From Tricholoma matsutake (Eukaryota; Basidiomycota; Agaricomycetes; Agaricales; Tricholomataceae): a stretch of 64,000 nt of DNA. The stretch spans positions 4,960,001 through 5,024,000 of the forward strand of contig AP026549.1 in the NCBI GenBank assembly GCA_026075535.2, given 5' to 3'. The notes beneath the pieces are model-generated. The model was not told the origin of the DNA. It saw only the letters and a list, made by a program, of their open reading frames with translations, and made no database searches. The position numbers were made by a program, and so were the translations under genes. Shown here one piece after another: positions 11,322 to 22,560 of this stretch; the stretch's first letter is position 1; every line of letters starts with the position of its first letter.

Positions 11322-12032
11322 TTACATCCATCGACGCACAGGAGTTCCTGCATGTTTTGGCAATTCTTGCCAGTCTCTGGCACCCATCAGTGCCAGATAA
11401 GCATCTAGGGCTGCAAGATCATTGCAGTTCGCTAAAGGTTCCCAAGTGGTGTCTCCCAGACTCCACTTAACTTCAAACTGGACAGTATGGCCACACCACT
11501 TGTGTGCCATAATCTCTTCAATGTACCATTTGGTGTCATCTGGGGCACCGAAGTCATATGCATCAGGATAACGCCTGTTGGGAAACAATGCATTGTCATT
11601 AGGATGGTGAGGCCTTAGTAGGCTCACATGGAAATGCTGGTGTATACCCTGGCATTTCAGTTCTGTAGGAAGATCCAACACATAGTTGGATGTCTTGGGG
11701 AAAGCTTGTAGCACCTTGTAGGGTCCTACAAATTTAGGTAGCAGTTTACTTGCATGTCCCTTTGGTAATGCAAGGTTCTTTGTGGAGAGGTAAACAAGGT
11801 CTCCTTGTTTGACATCAGGCTCCTCACACTGATGCTTGTTTGCATAGTGTCGTTGAAAGACTCTTTCAGCAATGATACTATCATGGGCCATGGCCATGTT
11901 TCGCAGTGCATTCATTGCAAAAGTACGCACTCTGGGAGGAATGTGTTCTGTAGAAGGAAGTTCTTGCATCATACAAGGCAAGAATCCATAGTTAATTTCA
12001 AATGGGGCCATCCCCATTGCTCTGTTAATCAT
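11322..12032 (-). CDS. Element A integrase C-terminal region with chromodomain
   Basis: The segment has INRAMGMAPFEINYG, VYLSTKNLALPKG and KLLPKFVGPYKVLQ (SH3-like integrase C-terminal fold of gypsy elements), then HVSLLRPHHPND, and ends in a chromodomain: WYIEEIMAHKW, VQFEVKWSLGDTTWEP, LDAYLA. Chromodomains on chromovirus integrases are known to steer insertion to particular chromatin. Open for 236 codons. Confidence 0.9.
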   Translation of the reverse strand: MINRAMGMAPFEINYGFLPCMMQELPSTEHIPPRVRTFAMNALRNMAMAHDSIIAERVFQRHYANKHQCEEPDVKQGDLVYLSTKNLALPKGHASKLLPKFVGPYKVLQAFPKTSNYVLDLPTELKCQGIHQHFHVSLLRPHHPNDNALFPNRRYPDAYDFGAPDDTKWYIEEIMAHKWCGHTVQFEVKWSLGDTTWEPLANCNDLAALDAYLALMGARDWQELPKHAGTPVRRWM

Positions 12033-12700
12033 AGAGTTTATGGCAAACTCTACAAGAGAGAGGAACTTTACCCAATCTTTTTGATTGGACGCAATGAATG
12101 CTCAGAGAATCTGAGCAATCAAACAATTTGCACGTTCCATTATTCCATCCATCTGAGGATGGAATGAAGTGGACATAAGTAATTTGATGTCCAAGATACG
12201 GTGGATTTCATGCCACCATTTGGATGTGAATTTAGAGTCTTGATCACAAATGATCAATCCAGGTAGTCCATGCAAACAGACAATCTCCTTCACAAAGATG
12301 GGAGATAGTTGTGATGTGGTTGTCATCATGTTCACCAGGATTAGGTGAACCATTGAAGACAGACAACAGATGATTACCCAAAGGTAGTCAAATCCTTCGG
12401 ACTCTGGGAAGGGTCTGATGAAATCCATTCCAATTGACTCCCATGGTCTCATGGGTGTCGGTAATGAGTGCAGCTTGCCTCGAGGGGAGCGGTATTCCCC
12501 CTTCGAGTGAATGCAAGGTTTGCACAAATCACAGTATTTCTCAACTTCGTATTGAAGTTGAGGCCACCAATACCAATGTCGGATGTATTCCGATGTCTTC
12601 AGAGGACCAAAATGCCCCACCAAGGTGTGGGCTTGTTCGATGATATGACCATGTAAGGTCATACCTTTGGAAGTAGAGGTGGGGATGCAAAGGACCTCTT
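12033..12700 (-). pseudogene. Element A integrase, zinc-binding and catalytic core
   Basis: HTLVGHFGPLKTSEYIRHWYW with CDLCKPC gives the HHCC zinc finger. The core shows all three acidic residues: GMDF, ICDQDSKF and IMERAN (D, D, E). HSLPTPMRPWESIGMDF is typical of fungal gypsy integrases. A single TGA (Arg position likely, within NAxxIAQILRAF) separates it from the C-terminal part. Confidence 0.88.
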
Positions 12701-13079
12701 TGCCCCCTCTGTTCTTCCTCCAAATGAAACCGTCTTGGGTCTGGAAGTCCAGGTGGTCCTTTGGATTTTCAAGAACCTTCTTGAAGTGTTTGTCGTTGAT
12801 GTATCCCTTTCAGATATCGTCGTTCAGAGGGTCTAACTCTGACATGTGAATGTGCAGGTAAGGCCCTTTAGCCTGAGAGGCATAAATTGAAGGATCATCC
12901 TGTGATTGGTTGGTCTTTGAAGAAGGCATGGTTGCTTCTTTCACATTCACAGTCATTACAGCTGTGGCTGCTTCATGCTCTTCGACTTGTTCTTGAAGAG
13001 CTTTGAGTTGTTCACTAACTCGTCTCTGCTGGGAAGCAGCGGAACAAGTTTCAATTACTCGATTTTTGATTTTGAGATG

Positions 13080-13640
13080 TCAATCCCATGGGAGATCCTC
13101 ATGGTTGGGATTGAGACATACATCTGTGAAGACGTAGTGTTGGACTAATGGAGCATTGTCCCAAGAGTTGAATTGGTAGTAGCGGGACAGAGCATCTGCT
13201 ACTTTGTTCAATTTGCCTTTGACATAATGAATGTCAAAGTTGAAACACGACAGATATTCCATCCATTGCGTTTGCCTAGCAGACAGTCAGCATTGAGTTT
13301 GGAAGAACTCAAGCACCTGGTGATTGGTGATGACATGAATGTGTCTACCAATCAGTTTGTCTTCCCACTTGAGGAGTGCCTCAAGTATGGCAATCATTTC
13401 ATGCTCAAAGGTATGGTAGTTCCTTTGAGCATCAGAGAATTTCTTGGACAGGAACCCAGCAGGGCAGCAAGTTTGCCACTCAGGTCCCTGACCATACATC
13501 GCTCCAGTCCCAAAGACTGAGGCATAACAGATCACCCATATCAGCCCAGGTGAATCTGGGTCGATAGGCTTCAGCACCAGCATCGTGCAACAGATGTGTT
13601 TAATCATCTGGAAGCAATGATCATGCAATGGTCACCATAA
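13080..13640 (-). pseudogene. Element A RNase H domain
   Basis: Pieces VICYASVFGTGAMYGQG, AGFLSKKFSDAQRNYHTFEHEMIAILEAL, HVITNHQVLEFF and YLSCFNFDIHYVKGKLNKVADALSR are the standard gypsy RNase H blocks (the D in CDASVFG appears changed to Y here). The order and spacing to RT are normal; several stops break the frame. Confidence 0.85.
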
Positions 13641-13775
13641 AAAGGCTTGACCATTTTTTTTCATTGCTGAAAGGGGACTAGTGAAAGCACTTATATCTGG
13701 CAGGAAATGTGCCAGATACTGCATGAGTCCCAGAAAATGCTGGACTTCGTGATAATTACGAGGAGCTTTCCACTC

Positions 13776-14942
13776 TCATATATGGGCCATTTTGTTGCTA
13801 TCTGCATATAGGCCATGCTCGTCAATCATATGACCAAGACACTCTACCTTTTCAGGGTAGAGTTCACATTTCTCTGCATGGAGGTACAGAGAATGCTCGC
13901 ATAGTCTGTTAAACATGAGCTCCAGATGCTTCTGGTGTTCTTCAATCATGTTGCTGAACATGAAGATATCGTCCAGGTAGGCATGGACAAAGATTCCGAT
14001 GTAATCTCGGAATATAGAGTTCATCAACCTTTGGAAGGTTGAGGGTGCATTGCAGTTGCCTTGTTGCATAACAAGACTCTCGTATATGCCTTGAACCATC
14101 GAGAAGGCAGTTTTCCAGATGTCTTCTGGGGCAACTCGGACCTGCTCATAGGCATCGGAGAGGTCGATTTTCAAGTGGTACTTAGCTCGAGCAACATCAA
14201 GACGAATCAAGTCTTGATCAGGAAACAGTGTAACATCCTTCACTGTGTTAGCATTATGTTTTGCTGCATTGATCACAGTGCAAAGTTTCCCAGTTTTCTT
14301 GGGAACTACTAGCATCAGAGCGGCTTGCTCTGCATGGGCAGGACACCACCAGCCTGCTTTGCAGTACTTCGCTATTTTCTCGGCGAGGGGTTTCCTCATT
14401 GAGTTGGGACATTTCAGAAGATAGTAGTTATACTTCTTCTTCTCATCCACCAATGGGATGTGGTGGTTTATGTCCCTCAAAGGAGGTAGTTTGTCAGGAA
14501 CTCCATTGAAAATGTTCTGACAAGAATGTTTCCACTCCTCTTGGAGGCGTGGAAGGTCCATTTTTGAAAGGGGTCCTTTGCATTTAGCTTTATCAGCCAG
14601 CTCTTTGCAAATTGTGAAGAGTATGTCATTCAGGTCATCGACCTGATCTGGCAGAAGTACTGCAGGGATAGAGGGGTCAAATCTGGGAGGTTCGAAATTG
14701 GGTCCCTCAGGGAATCTATCCTGAGTAAATTCCTGGACAATCTCTTCTAGATCGTCTTCTTCGTCGCTCAAGGGTTCATCTTCGGGTCCTAAAAGGATGG
14801 GGTCCAAAGGTTTTAGTGTAGACCGACGATGTTTGTCAACATTGTCTACTTCCTCCATTTCAACATTCCTGCGTCTAACAGACAGAGGTTGCACCTTCAT
14901 GGAACTCGGACCAGGCTTGTCTGGGTTCTTCTTCTTTCGCAT
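13776..14942 (-). CDS. Element A reverse transcriptase
   Basis: Open for 388 codons. After an acidic linker come GWWCPAHAEQAALMLVVPKKTGKLCTVINA, IDLSDAYEQVRV (motif A), MQQGNCNAPSTFQRLMN (motif B) and HAYLDDIFMFS (catalytic YLDD, motif C), then HAEKCELYPEKVECLGHMI. It ends at a TGA in HI*EW; element C has the identical stop codon at the matching site. Confidence 0.92.
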   Translation of the reverse strand: MRKKKNPDKPGPSSMKVQPLSVRRRNVEMEEVDNVDKHRRSTLKPLDPILLGPEDEPLSDEEDDLEEIVQEFTQDRFPEGPNFEPPRFDPSIPAVLLPDQVDDLNDILFTICKELADKAKCKGPLSKMDLPRLQEEWKHSCQNIFNGVPDKLPPLRDINHHIPLVDEKKKYNYYLLKCPNSMRKPLAEKIAKYCKAGWWCPAHAEQAALMLVVPKKTGKLCTVINAAKHNANTVKDVTLFPDQDLIRLDVARAKYHLKIDLSDAYEQVRVAPEDIWKTAFSMVQGIYESLVMQQGNCNAPSTFQRLMNSIFRDYIGIFVHAYLDDIFMFSNMIEEHQKHLELMFNRLCEHSLYLHAEKCELYPEKVECLGHMIDEHGLYADSNKMAHI

Positions 14943-14963
14943 GGCCAGGTGGCCACTCTCACA

Positions 14964-15758
14964 TCACTCATCCTTGGGAGGTTGAGGATGCATAGCATGC
15001 TGATGGGCTTGCTTGAAAGTGTTAGGGCCCTTGATAATGGTATTGAGGTGTTTGCCCTTGATGCATACTTTGTCATGTTCGAAGTCTAGAACTATACCGT
15101 GTTTCCTCATGAAGACAGTGCCTAGAATGGCATCATATCTATCGATGTTAGCAACATCGAAATAATGGGTGTTTTTTATTTCACTGATTTCAAAATCAGT
15201 GAATAGTCCGAAGTTTATCTTCGAACAGCTTCCAACAGTGCCCAATTGCAAGGGCACCAGTTCTTCCAATTTGTGGGCTTTAAGATTTGCTGACATGGCA
15301 AATTCTGGGGAAATTGAATCAGACATGCAGCCTGAATTGAGGAGTACGAAAGCTTCAAGTTCATGAAGCTTCATTTTCACCACAAAGCACCTGTTGTCCT
15401 TCTCAGAGCGAGGAGGACAGGTTATTTTCTTAGAGGATTTCCTCAAAGTGGTCATGCCTCTGAAGCATGGCTTGTTTTTGAATAGGTTGTCCATCATGAT
15501 ACCTAATCTTTCAGAAAATGATGGAGAATTTCTCCCCATCTCATCCTCAGAGTCTTCCTCTGAGTCGGACACTGACTGGGCAGATGGGCATCTGTTGGAG
15601 TCATAATCTGAAAGGATTTCTTGGATTGCACCAAAGTGTTCTGATCCAGATATTCACTGGTGTCACCCCCAGTGTCAGACTCCAAGTTGCACAGTTCACC
15701 TTCTGAACTATACTGAGAACCATCAGGGTCCATGTCTGACAAGGCAGACCCATACTCA
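14964..15758 (-). CDS. Element A aspartic protease region, N-terminal side cut by element B
   Basis: FVVKMKLHELEAFVLLNSGCMSDSISPEFA aligns with the protease of element C, where the triad reads DSG; here it reads NSG, so the catalytic Asp is lost. Downstream, DAILGTVFMRKHGIVLDFE is the conserved hydrophobic strand of retropepsins. Element B entered this reading frame at 15758. Confidence 0.8.
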
Positions 15759-15950
15759 TGTAAGAGTATTGCTACTCTTACAATGATTGATTGCACACAT
15801 GACCTTACGTAAGCTATGTGATCACGTGTATTTCAGTTCATTATTGTACCATTCTGTATTAGTTGGTTATCTCTTCTTGAATAGATACTATCTTCCAGTT
15901 TACTCATTTTCCTCCCTTGAGTGGCAGTAGTCCTGCACACTACTGTTACA
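15759..15950 (+). repeat. Element B 5' LTR
   Basis: Runs TGTAAGAGTATTG ... CTACTGTTACA. It differs from the 3' LTR by 15 transitions and no transversions over 192 bp. Confidence 0.94.
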
Positions 15951-16272
15951 CTTTTTTTTAAACTCGAGCATTAGTATCTAGAGCGATTCCCCAAGGTGGA
16001 GAATCACTACTATCACCACCTTACACCCAACCCAGCTTCTTGACCCACTTAACTGCCTGCCAATTTAGCCGCATCCAATTTCATTTACCAGCTTCACTCA
16101 GAAGGGCGGCCCCAACAACGACCACCAGTGTCAATCACCGATGTCCGATCTGACATCATTGCACCCTTATCGTGCTTATCTCACCCCAAGGGACAGACAA
16201 CATCCCCAGCAAAAAGAGACCACACCTATATAACCAAGGCCGTAGGAGACTTGGCCAGACTCCCTGTCTTCC

Positions 16273-17880
16273 TTGCACATTGAACTTGAATGTGCCTTGC
16301 CCCCCAAACTGTCTTGTTTGCCCTCCAGCCCCACCCCTCTTACGACATGCAGCCACATGCATCTCCAAGCCCCCAGAACCCTGTTAAACTCCCCATCCTC
16401 ATCCCTGCCAACCTTGACTCCTTCCCTGTCTCCCCTGCCAATGCCATGCCACCTCGACAGCTCCTCAGACTCAGACTCCCCTGCACCACCCCAATACACC
16501 AAGATGGCCCCACCCATAGACCCCCTATATGCACCCACAGAGATCCACCAACACTCACCAAATGCCACACCCATGTTATCGCCAGGTCGATTGACCATAC
16601 AGGTGATCCGCCAGTTTGAAAATGTCTGTCGGCATTATTTTTGCATGAAAGGTATCCCTGAAGATGAGCATGTAGGCAAGATAATCTACAATTTTGAATC
16701 CACTGCAGTCCAATCCTGGGTGATGAATAATGAAGCATGCCTCACCACCCTCACATTCACAGCTTTTATCTTGGACTTCAAGAAAAAGTTCTTGGTGTCA
16801 TTTTGGGAAGATGAACTGGTTGCAGACCAGATCTTGTTGCAGGGAAAGGAAGGCTTTTTATCCTGGATCAACAAGGTCCATAACACCAACACAGAACTTG
16901 GCATCGCCAGCTCCCCTTACCACATCAAACCTGCACACCTTCGCCATCACCTTGTCCCTTGTCTTAGTGCCGAGATGAAGCGCTTCTACTGTGCACAGAA
17001 CACAATCGGAACAGGTACCACTGTTGGTGCCTTGGATGCAATCACTGATCTTGATCAATGGCAGGACTGCCTCATCCTTCTTGAGCAGGATTTACAGGCG
17101 GATCACAACAAGTGGACTGCCATCGAAACATCCTGCAAAACCAACAATGTCTTTTGTGACTCCCTGGCTGCCAACACCACCCCTTCAACCACTAGATTTC
17201 TCGCATTTCCCCCCCTCACTGATGACGAGAAACGTCTTCTTGCTGAGCACACAGGATGCTTCAAATGTAGGGTTTTTTATGCAGGGCATTTCTCCCATGC
17301 ATGCACTGGAGAACGCCCAACCCTCAAAGCTTGCAAACACATCACAGTGGCATATGCCACCAAAGCCAAAGCCCTCGCCGAGAAGATGAACAATGCCAAA
17401 TCCTCTGCCATTGTCAGCATGGTTTTTGAAGCAGAGACCGAGAGCAATGACTCTTTCGAAAGCGTGCACACAGAGGAAGTAAATGAGTATGTACATCCAC
17501 ATTTTTCCTTCCCTGAACACCTTAAGTGGACATGCATGGTGGATGCACCCACCACATGTGCTCCAACCCCCATCACTGCTCTTATTGACCATGGTTGCTC
17601 CCCAGTGCTGATTTCAAGTGACCTCATGGAGATCCTTTGCCTAGAACCTTGTCGACTTTTCAAACCACTTTCTGTTGCAGGTGCCTTCATGAAGGATAGA
17701 AGAGAAATGGACTCTAAAAAGGTTTTATCAGAATACTGTAAATTATACATTCAATCTCCTGAAGCCACATGGCAATCATGTACAATCAATGCTGTCATTT
17801 GCCCCGGACTCCATACCAACCTAATTCTAGGACTTGAATTCCTTGTAAATAATAAGATTGTCATCGATGCCAAACTCTGA
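16273..17880 (+). CDS. Element B Gag-protease
   Basis: 535 open codons; the first ~90 are Pro/Ser-rich and the true start may be an internal Met. Gag core: VIRQFENVCRHYFCMKGI, KIIYNFESTAVQSW, FKKKFLVSFWEDELVADQI. A single knuckle-like motif CFKCRVFYAGHFSHAC follows near residue 330, and a protease-like segment ALIDHGCSPVLISSDLM near residue 435, where D-x-G is kept but the usual small residue after Asp is His. Unlike pol it has no internal stop. Confidence 0.82.
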   Translation: MHIELECALPPKLSCLPSSPTPLTTCSHMHLQAPRTLLNSPSSSLPTLTPSLSPLPMPCHLDSSSDSDSPAPPQYTKMAPPIDPLYAPTEIHQHSPNATPMLSPGRLTIQVIRQFENVCRHYFCMKGIPEDEHVGKIIYNFESTAVQSWVMNNEACLTTLTFTAFILDFKKKFLVSFWEDELVADQILLQGKEGFLSWINKVHNTNTELGIASSPYHIKPAHLRHHLVPCLSAEMKRFYCAQNTIGTGTTVGALDAITDLDQWQDCLILLEQDLQADHNKWTAIETSCKTNNVFCDSLAANTTPSTTRFLAFPPLTDDEKRLLAEHTGCFKCRVFYAGHFSHACTGERPTLKACKHITVAYATKAKALAEKMNNAKSSAIVSMVFEAETESNDSFESVHTEEVNEYVHPHFSFPEHLKWTCMVDAPTTCAPTPITALIDHGCSPVLISSDLMEILCLEPCRLFKPLSVAGAFMKDRREMDSKKVLSEYCKLYIQSPEATWQSCTINAVICPGLHTNLILGLEFLVNNKIVIDAKL

Positions 17881-17950
17881 ATGGCCATAGCCAAAGAAAG
17901 CAGATTTGATCTGTTGAACCCCCCCTGCACTCAACAAAAAAGAAATTCAC

Positions 17951-19570
17951 ATGTCCCCTTTTGAGAAATGTAAACGGGAATCATGCGAAATCAAACAAGG
18001 GCAAAGTGAAACTAAAACGAAGTGCATACTTGTTCATGTGGAACTAATGAACCTCTTCAACAAAAATCCTGAACGTTTCAATTTTCAAGAGTTTACCACT
18101 GGACCCCTGAACTTAGTAGCTTCCATTCAAACCCAAATCAAAGAGTTAGCAGCCATGGCTGATCTGCAGAAACTGGACAAAAACTTTAAGCATCGCTTTG
18201 CAGACCACTTCTCCAACGATATCCCTCATGTCAAAGACCTACCACAGGACGTGTACCACAACATCGAGCTCAAACCAGGCATGCCTGTATCCATCACACA
18301 CTCATACTCTTGCCCCCAAAAATACAGACCTGGTTGGAAGATCCTCATCGAACAACATTTAGCAGCAGGAAGGATTAGGCCCTCCTCATCGCCATATGCA
18401 TTGCCATCTTTCATCATACCAAAGACAGATCCCAGTGTCCTTCCAAGATGGGCAAATGATTATTGAAACCTCAATCGTATAACTATTGCCGATAACTACC
18501 CACTACCTCAAATAGATGATAACCTTACTGATTGTGCGAAAGGATGCATCTGGGGAAAAATTGATATGACAAATTCATTTTTCCAAATGCTCATGAACCC
18601 TGACCACATCAAATACACCATGACCCTCACACCCTTCGGGCTGTGGGAATGGGTAGTCATGCCCATGGGCCTCTGAAACTCACCTGTGACTCACCAGCGC
18701 TGCATAACCCTTGCCCTAAAAGACTTGATCAGAAAGATCTGCCACATATATTTGGATGACATCATCATTTGGTTGTCTTCAATCACTGAGCACTGTAAAA
18801 ATGTTGCAGCGGTCCTTGAGGCACTGAGAGCAGCTGAACTATACTGCTCCCCCAAGAAATCAACACTGTTTGCCACAGAGATCGACTTCCTGGGACATGA
18901 CATCTCAGAGCAAGGCATCAAAGTGGACACGACAAAGGTATCCCAAATTCTTAACTGGCCAGCTTCCAAATCAGTGAAACATGTTTGACAGTTCCTGGGA
19001 CTGGTCTGATACATCACCACTTTCCTGCCTGCCTTGGTGGAACATACCTCGATCTTAATGCCACTGACAAGAAAAGAAGGCAACAACAACTTCCCACCTT
19101 GGACTAACATCCACCAGTACACGTTCAATGCAATCAAGCGACTAGTCATCAGTTGTGACTGCCTTACCACAATTGACCACAAAACACCTGGAGACAACAG
19201 AATTTTCATGATGTACGATGCAAGCAAACATCGAACTGGTGCTATCCTCTCATTCAGAAAAACATGGGAAATGGCGCAGCCTGTTGCATTTGAGAGTCGA
19301 CAGCTCAACAGTGTGGAACAAAATTACCCTGTACATGAACAGGAAATGCTCTCCATCATGAGAGCCATCTGAAAATGGAGGGTTGACTTGCTGGGCACTC
19401 ACATCAACATCTACACTGACCACAAAACACTGCAGAACTTCGACTTCCAATGAGACCTCTCGCAACGCCAGGCATGTTGGATGGAGTACCTCTCACAGTA
19501 TGAATACACAATACATAACTTATATCAATGGAGATAAAAACACTGTCGCTGATGTGCTCTCGTGACTACC
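17951..19570 (+). pseudogene. Element B reverse transcriptase and RNase H
   Basis: Readable blocks: HFSNDIPHVKDLP, YHNIELKPG, LAAGRIRPSSSPYALPSFIIPK, NLNRITIADNYPLPQIDD, GKIDMTNSFFQM (motif A), ICHIYLDDIIIW (catalytic YLDD), FLGHDISEQGIKVD, then RNase H with MMYDASKHRTGAIL, AFESRQLNSVEQNYPVHEQEMLSI, IYTDHKTLQNF and NTVADVLS. At least seven TGA stops occur (for example 18464, 18674, 18986, 19007, 19370, 19454 and after VLS near 19563), most where this family has arginine. One frame change lies near 19510. Confidence 0.9.
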
Positions 19571-19592
19571 TGACTCCACCCCAACATCTACA

Positions 19593-21113
19593 ATGGTGGG
19601 TGCCATCTTCTCAATCAAGAACAACCCCAGTATGTTACAACAGATAAAAGATGGTTACCATGAGGACCCTTGGTGCAGGGCCATCCTCAACAACAGAAAG
19701 AGGAACGTCCTCAATGAGAAATTGAACATCACATTGAAACACAGCCTACTTTTCATTGGCAATCAGATGGTCATTCCAAAACATGGAAACCTTCAAGAAC
19801 GTCTTTTCCATCTCATGCACAACTCCCTGGGACACTTCAGGAGTGAAAAGTCATATTCTGTGTTGAGAGAAGACTTCTATTGGCCTAACATGCATAAAAA
19901 CCTTGTGAATGGTTATGTCACATCCTGTAACGACTGCCAGCAAAACAAATCCAGTACACACAAACCCACAGGCCCCTTACACCCCTTGCCAATCCCTGAC
20001 AAATGATTTGATTCAGTAGCGATTGACTTCATTGGGCCACTAACATCAGATGATGGTTACAACTGCATTGTAACTATGACCGACCGACTAGGGGCAGATA
20101 TCCAGATCGTACCATGTAAAACCACCATGACAGCAGAAGAATTCACGAGCATTTTCTTTGACTGCTGGTACTGCGAAAACGGATGCCCCACAGAAATCAT
20201 CAGCAACTGGGACAAATTGTTTGTGTCAAAATTTTGGCATGCCCTGATGAAACTCACCGGAATAAAGCACAAACTGTCTACAGCTTATCACCCCCAAACA
20301 GATGGAAGCTCTGAGCATTCCAACAAAACAGTCATACAATGCTTGAGATTCCATGTAGAGAGGAACCAGCGAGGCTGGGCACAATCACTGCCCAAAGTTA
20401 GATTCCACATCATGAACACAACAAATGCCTCGACTGGATACACACCTTTCATGCTCAAAACAGGATGTTTGCCCCGGCTACTGCCACCCCTGATCACAAC
20501 CCCTGATGATGGGGTGGATGCACAACCCAAGAGAGAAGCAGCACGACAACTCATCGACTCCATTGAGAGCTACACAGCAGAGGCCAGAGATGCCCTCCTC
20601 TATGCCAAAATCCAGCAGGCACATGAATCGAACAAAGACTGCAGATTCAACCCCATGTTCGAAGTGGGTGAAAAGGTGTTCCTTGCAACAGCACATCGTC
20701 GTCGAGATTACATGCAAGCAAGGTATGGAAGGGTGGCAAAATTCATGCCACACTTTGACAGACCTTTCAAAATCACAAAAGCATACCCGGAATCATCCTC
20801 ATACCAACTTTGACTTCCACCAGCTTCAAAAATCTTCCCAACATTCCATGCTAGCCAACTGAGGAAGCATTTCCCAAATGACAACACACTCTTCCCCAAA
20901 AGGGCTTTTGCAGCACCCAGTCCCATCATAACTGCAGACAGGAGCACAGAATACTTCATCGAGAAAATCCTTGACAAACACACATGCGGACGGGGCCATC
21001 AATACCTGGTCTGATGGCTGGGCTACGGACCTGAGCATGACCTTTGGTTGCCATGATCTGAGCTCATTGCAACAGAAGCACTGCAACACTATGAGACTTC
21101 GCTGCAACATTAA
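19593..21113 (+). pseudogene. Element B integrase with C-terminal chromodomain
   Basis: HHCC finger: LFHLMHNSLGHF ... SCNDCQQNK. Catalytic core: VAIDFIGPL, IISNWDKLFVSKFW (second D aligns here) and HPQTDGSSEHSNK (E). After the SH3-like part (FEVGEKVFLATAHRR, KFMPHFDRPFKITKAYP) comes FHASQLRKHFPNDN and a chromodomain STEYFIEKILDKH ... HQYLV*WLGYGPEHDLWLP*SEL. TGA stops at 20004, 20811, 21013 and about 21054 each sit where an Arg is expected. Confidence 0.9.
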
Positions 21114-21145
21114 ACGGAGAAAAATGAGAGGAGAGCAATAGCAAG

Positions 21146-21337
21146 TGTAAGAGTATTGTTACTCTTACAACAATCGATCGCACACATGACCTTACATAAG
21201 CTACACAATCACATGTATTTCAGTTCATTATTGTACCATTCTGTATTAGTCAGTTATCTCTTCTTGAATAGATACTATCTTCCAGTTTACTCGTTTTCCT
21301 CCCTTAAGTGGCAGTAGTCCTGCACACTACTGTTACA
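21146..21337 (+). repeat. Element B 3' LTR
   Basis: 192 bp partner of 15759-15950, preceded by a purine-rich stretch (GGAGAAAAATGAGAGGAGAG) that is a candidate polypurine tract although some bases separate it from the LTR. Confidence 0.94.
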
Positions 21338-22560
21338 ACTCAGAGCAAGAGTTATCCTCTGAGTTGCTGTATGCTGCGGTGAGTCTCTCATTCATCGCAG
21401 AATGTGAATCTGAGTCCCAGGTAGGACTTGAATGGTGCTCACCGCTCGGTTGAGCACAGGAGGTTTGGGGATCAGCCGTAGACGCTGATCCTTCTCGAGT
21501 GGCATACATCTTAGCCGACAGTTTGGGCTGTCTGTACTTAGGGCAGCCCTTATCGGTGGAGTAGTGTGGACCTCCACAGCTGTAACAAATTGGGTTCTTC
21601 TTGTCATCAGACCTTTTGTCTGATTTGGATCCGGAGTGTCTGGATGGTTTCCCTCCAGACACGTGATGTCGAGTATCATGACAATCTTTGTTATGGCAAT
21701 CACTATCACCATGACTTCGAAGCTCCTTGGTAGGATACTTCGACCCCAGATATTTAGAGTTATCACGATAGTTCTTATCGTGTTTTTGAGAACAATCCCA
21801 GGATCAGTCATGAGACTGTTTGGAAGAAGGTTCTTTTGTTTTAGAAGTTTTAGTCAAAGAGGATGTGCTCTTTGACTTGGTGGAATCCATTATACACTTC
21901 TTTTCATTGAAGCGTTTTCTCATCTTACTGATTTCCTCCGCCTGGCAGGCGAAGTGTAGGATATCTTGTCTCAGCAGAACATCCTTTGTCTAGTACAAAG
22001 GATATGATGCTTGTGGGCAACCCGGTCACCAATTGCATCTTGAACATAAATGGATTGGGTGCCTGTATCATCCTGGTAGCATAGCGCTCCAGTTTGTGGT
22101 AATAGCCCATAATGCCCTCATTGGTGTTATACTTGACATGCCAGAATTTGTTGGTCGCATTGTGGGTTGCATTTTCATGCACAAACCAGTTGTATAGGCC
22201 AGTGATGACTTCTTTGAAAGTCCAGGCTGATCGTTGACGGTATGCACCATAAATGCTGTCTTCAAACCAAGTGAGGGTGGTGTTCTCCAGGAACATTGCC
22301 ATATACTCAATGCGGTCTGAGTCCAGTTCAGGGCCACACACCTTGTTCACCTTCAACCACTGAAGAAGGGCATTCAGCCATCTTTCAAAGGTTTCGGTGT
22401 CAGGTAATCCACCGTACTTTGATGGATTGGGAACTCGGGGACCATTCTTGCCTCCAGTGGCAGGAATTTCTGTCAAGACAGAGACCTTGTTGTTGATCTG
22501 TCTATGTATCTTGGTATGGATGTCCCTCAAATATTTTGAGGGACAGCGAGAGCCTTTATC
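21338..22560 (-). pseudogene. Element A Gag (capsid and zinc knuckle)
   Basis: 21925-22530 is the capsid part: RVPNPSKYGGLPDTETFERWLNALL, MAMFLENTTLTWFEDSI, FKEVITGLYNWFVHENA, MGYYHKLERYATRMIQ. Farther down, CYSCGGPHYSTDKGCPKY is a CCHC-like knuckle. It corresponds residue for residue with 53345-54398 in element C. The frame breaks once near 21920, and element B begins just beyond. Confidence 0.87.

Larger units (their letters stand above)
15759..21337 (+). mobile_element. Element B: plus-strand Ty3/gypsy chromovirus nested in element A
   Basis: Two 192 bp LTRs and a perfect 5-bp duplication ACTCA (15754-15758, 21338-21342). Internal order is gag-protease, RT, RNase H, integrase, chromodomain; all on the plus strand, opposite to its host. 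It differs in sequence and LTR from A and C. Pol carries about eleven in-frame TGA codons and is dead. Confidence 0.95.

Noticed and set aside
15968..15984. TTAGTATCTAGAGC as a tRNA-Met primer site for element B
   Set aside because: It lies about 20 bp away from the LTR edge rather than next to it, and the match is partial; it was not annotated.
17951..21113. UGA recoding or read-through in element B pol
   Set aside because: Stops are too many, fall at Arg codons that explain them by CpG change, and the LTRs show the same mutation type.
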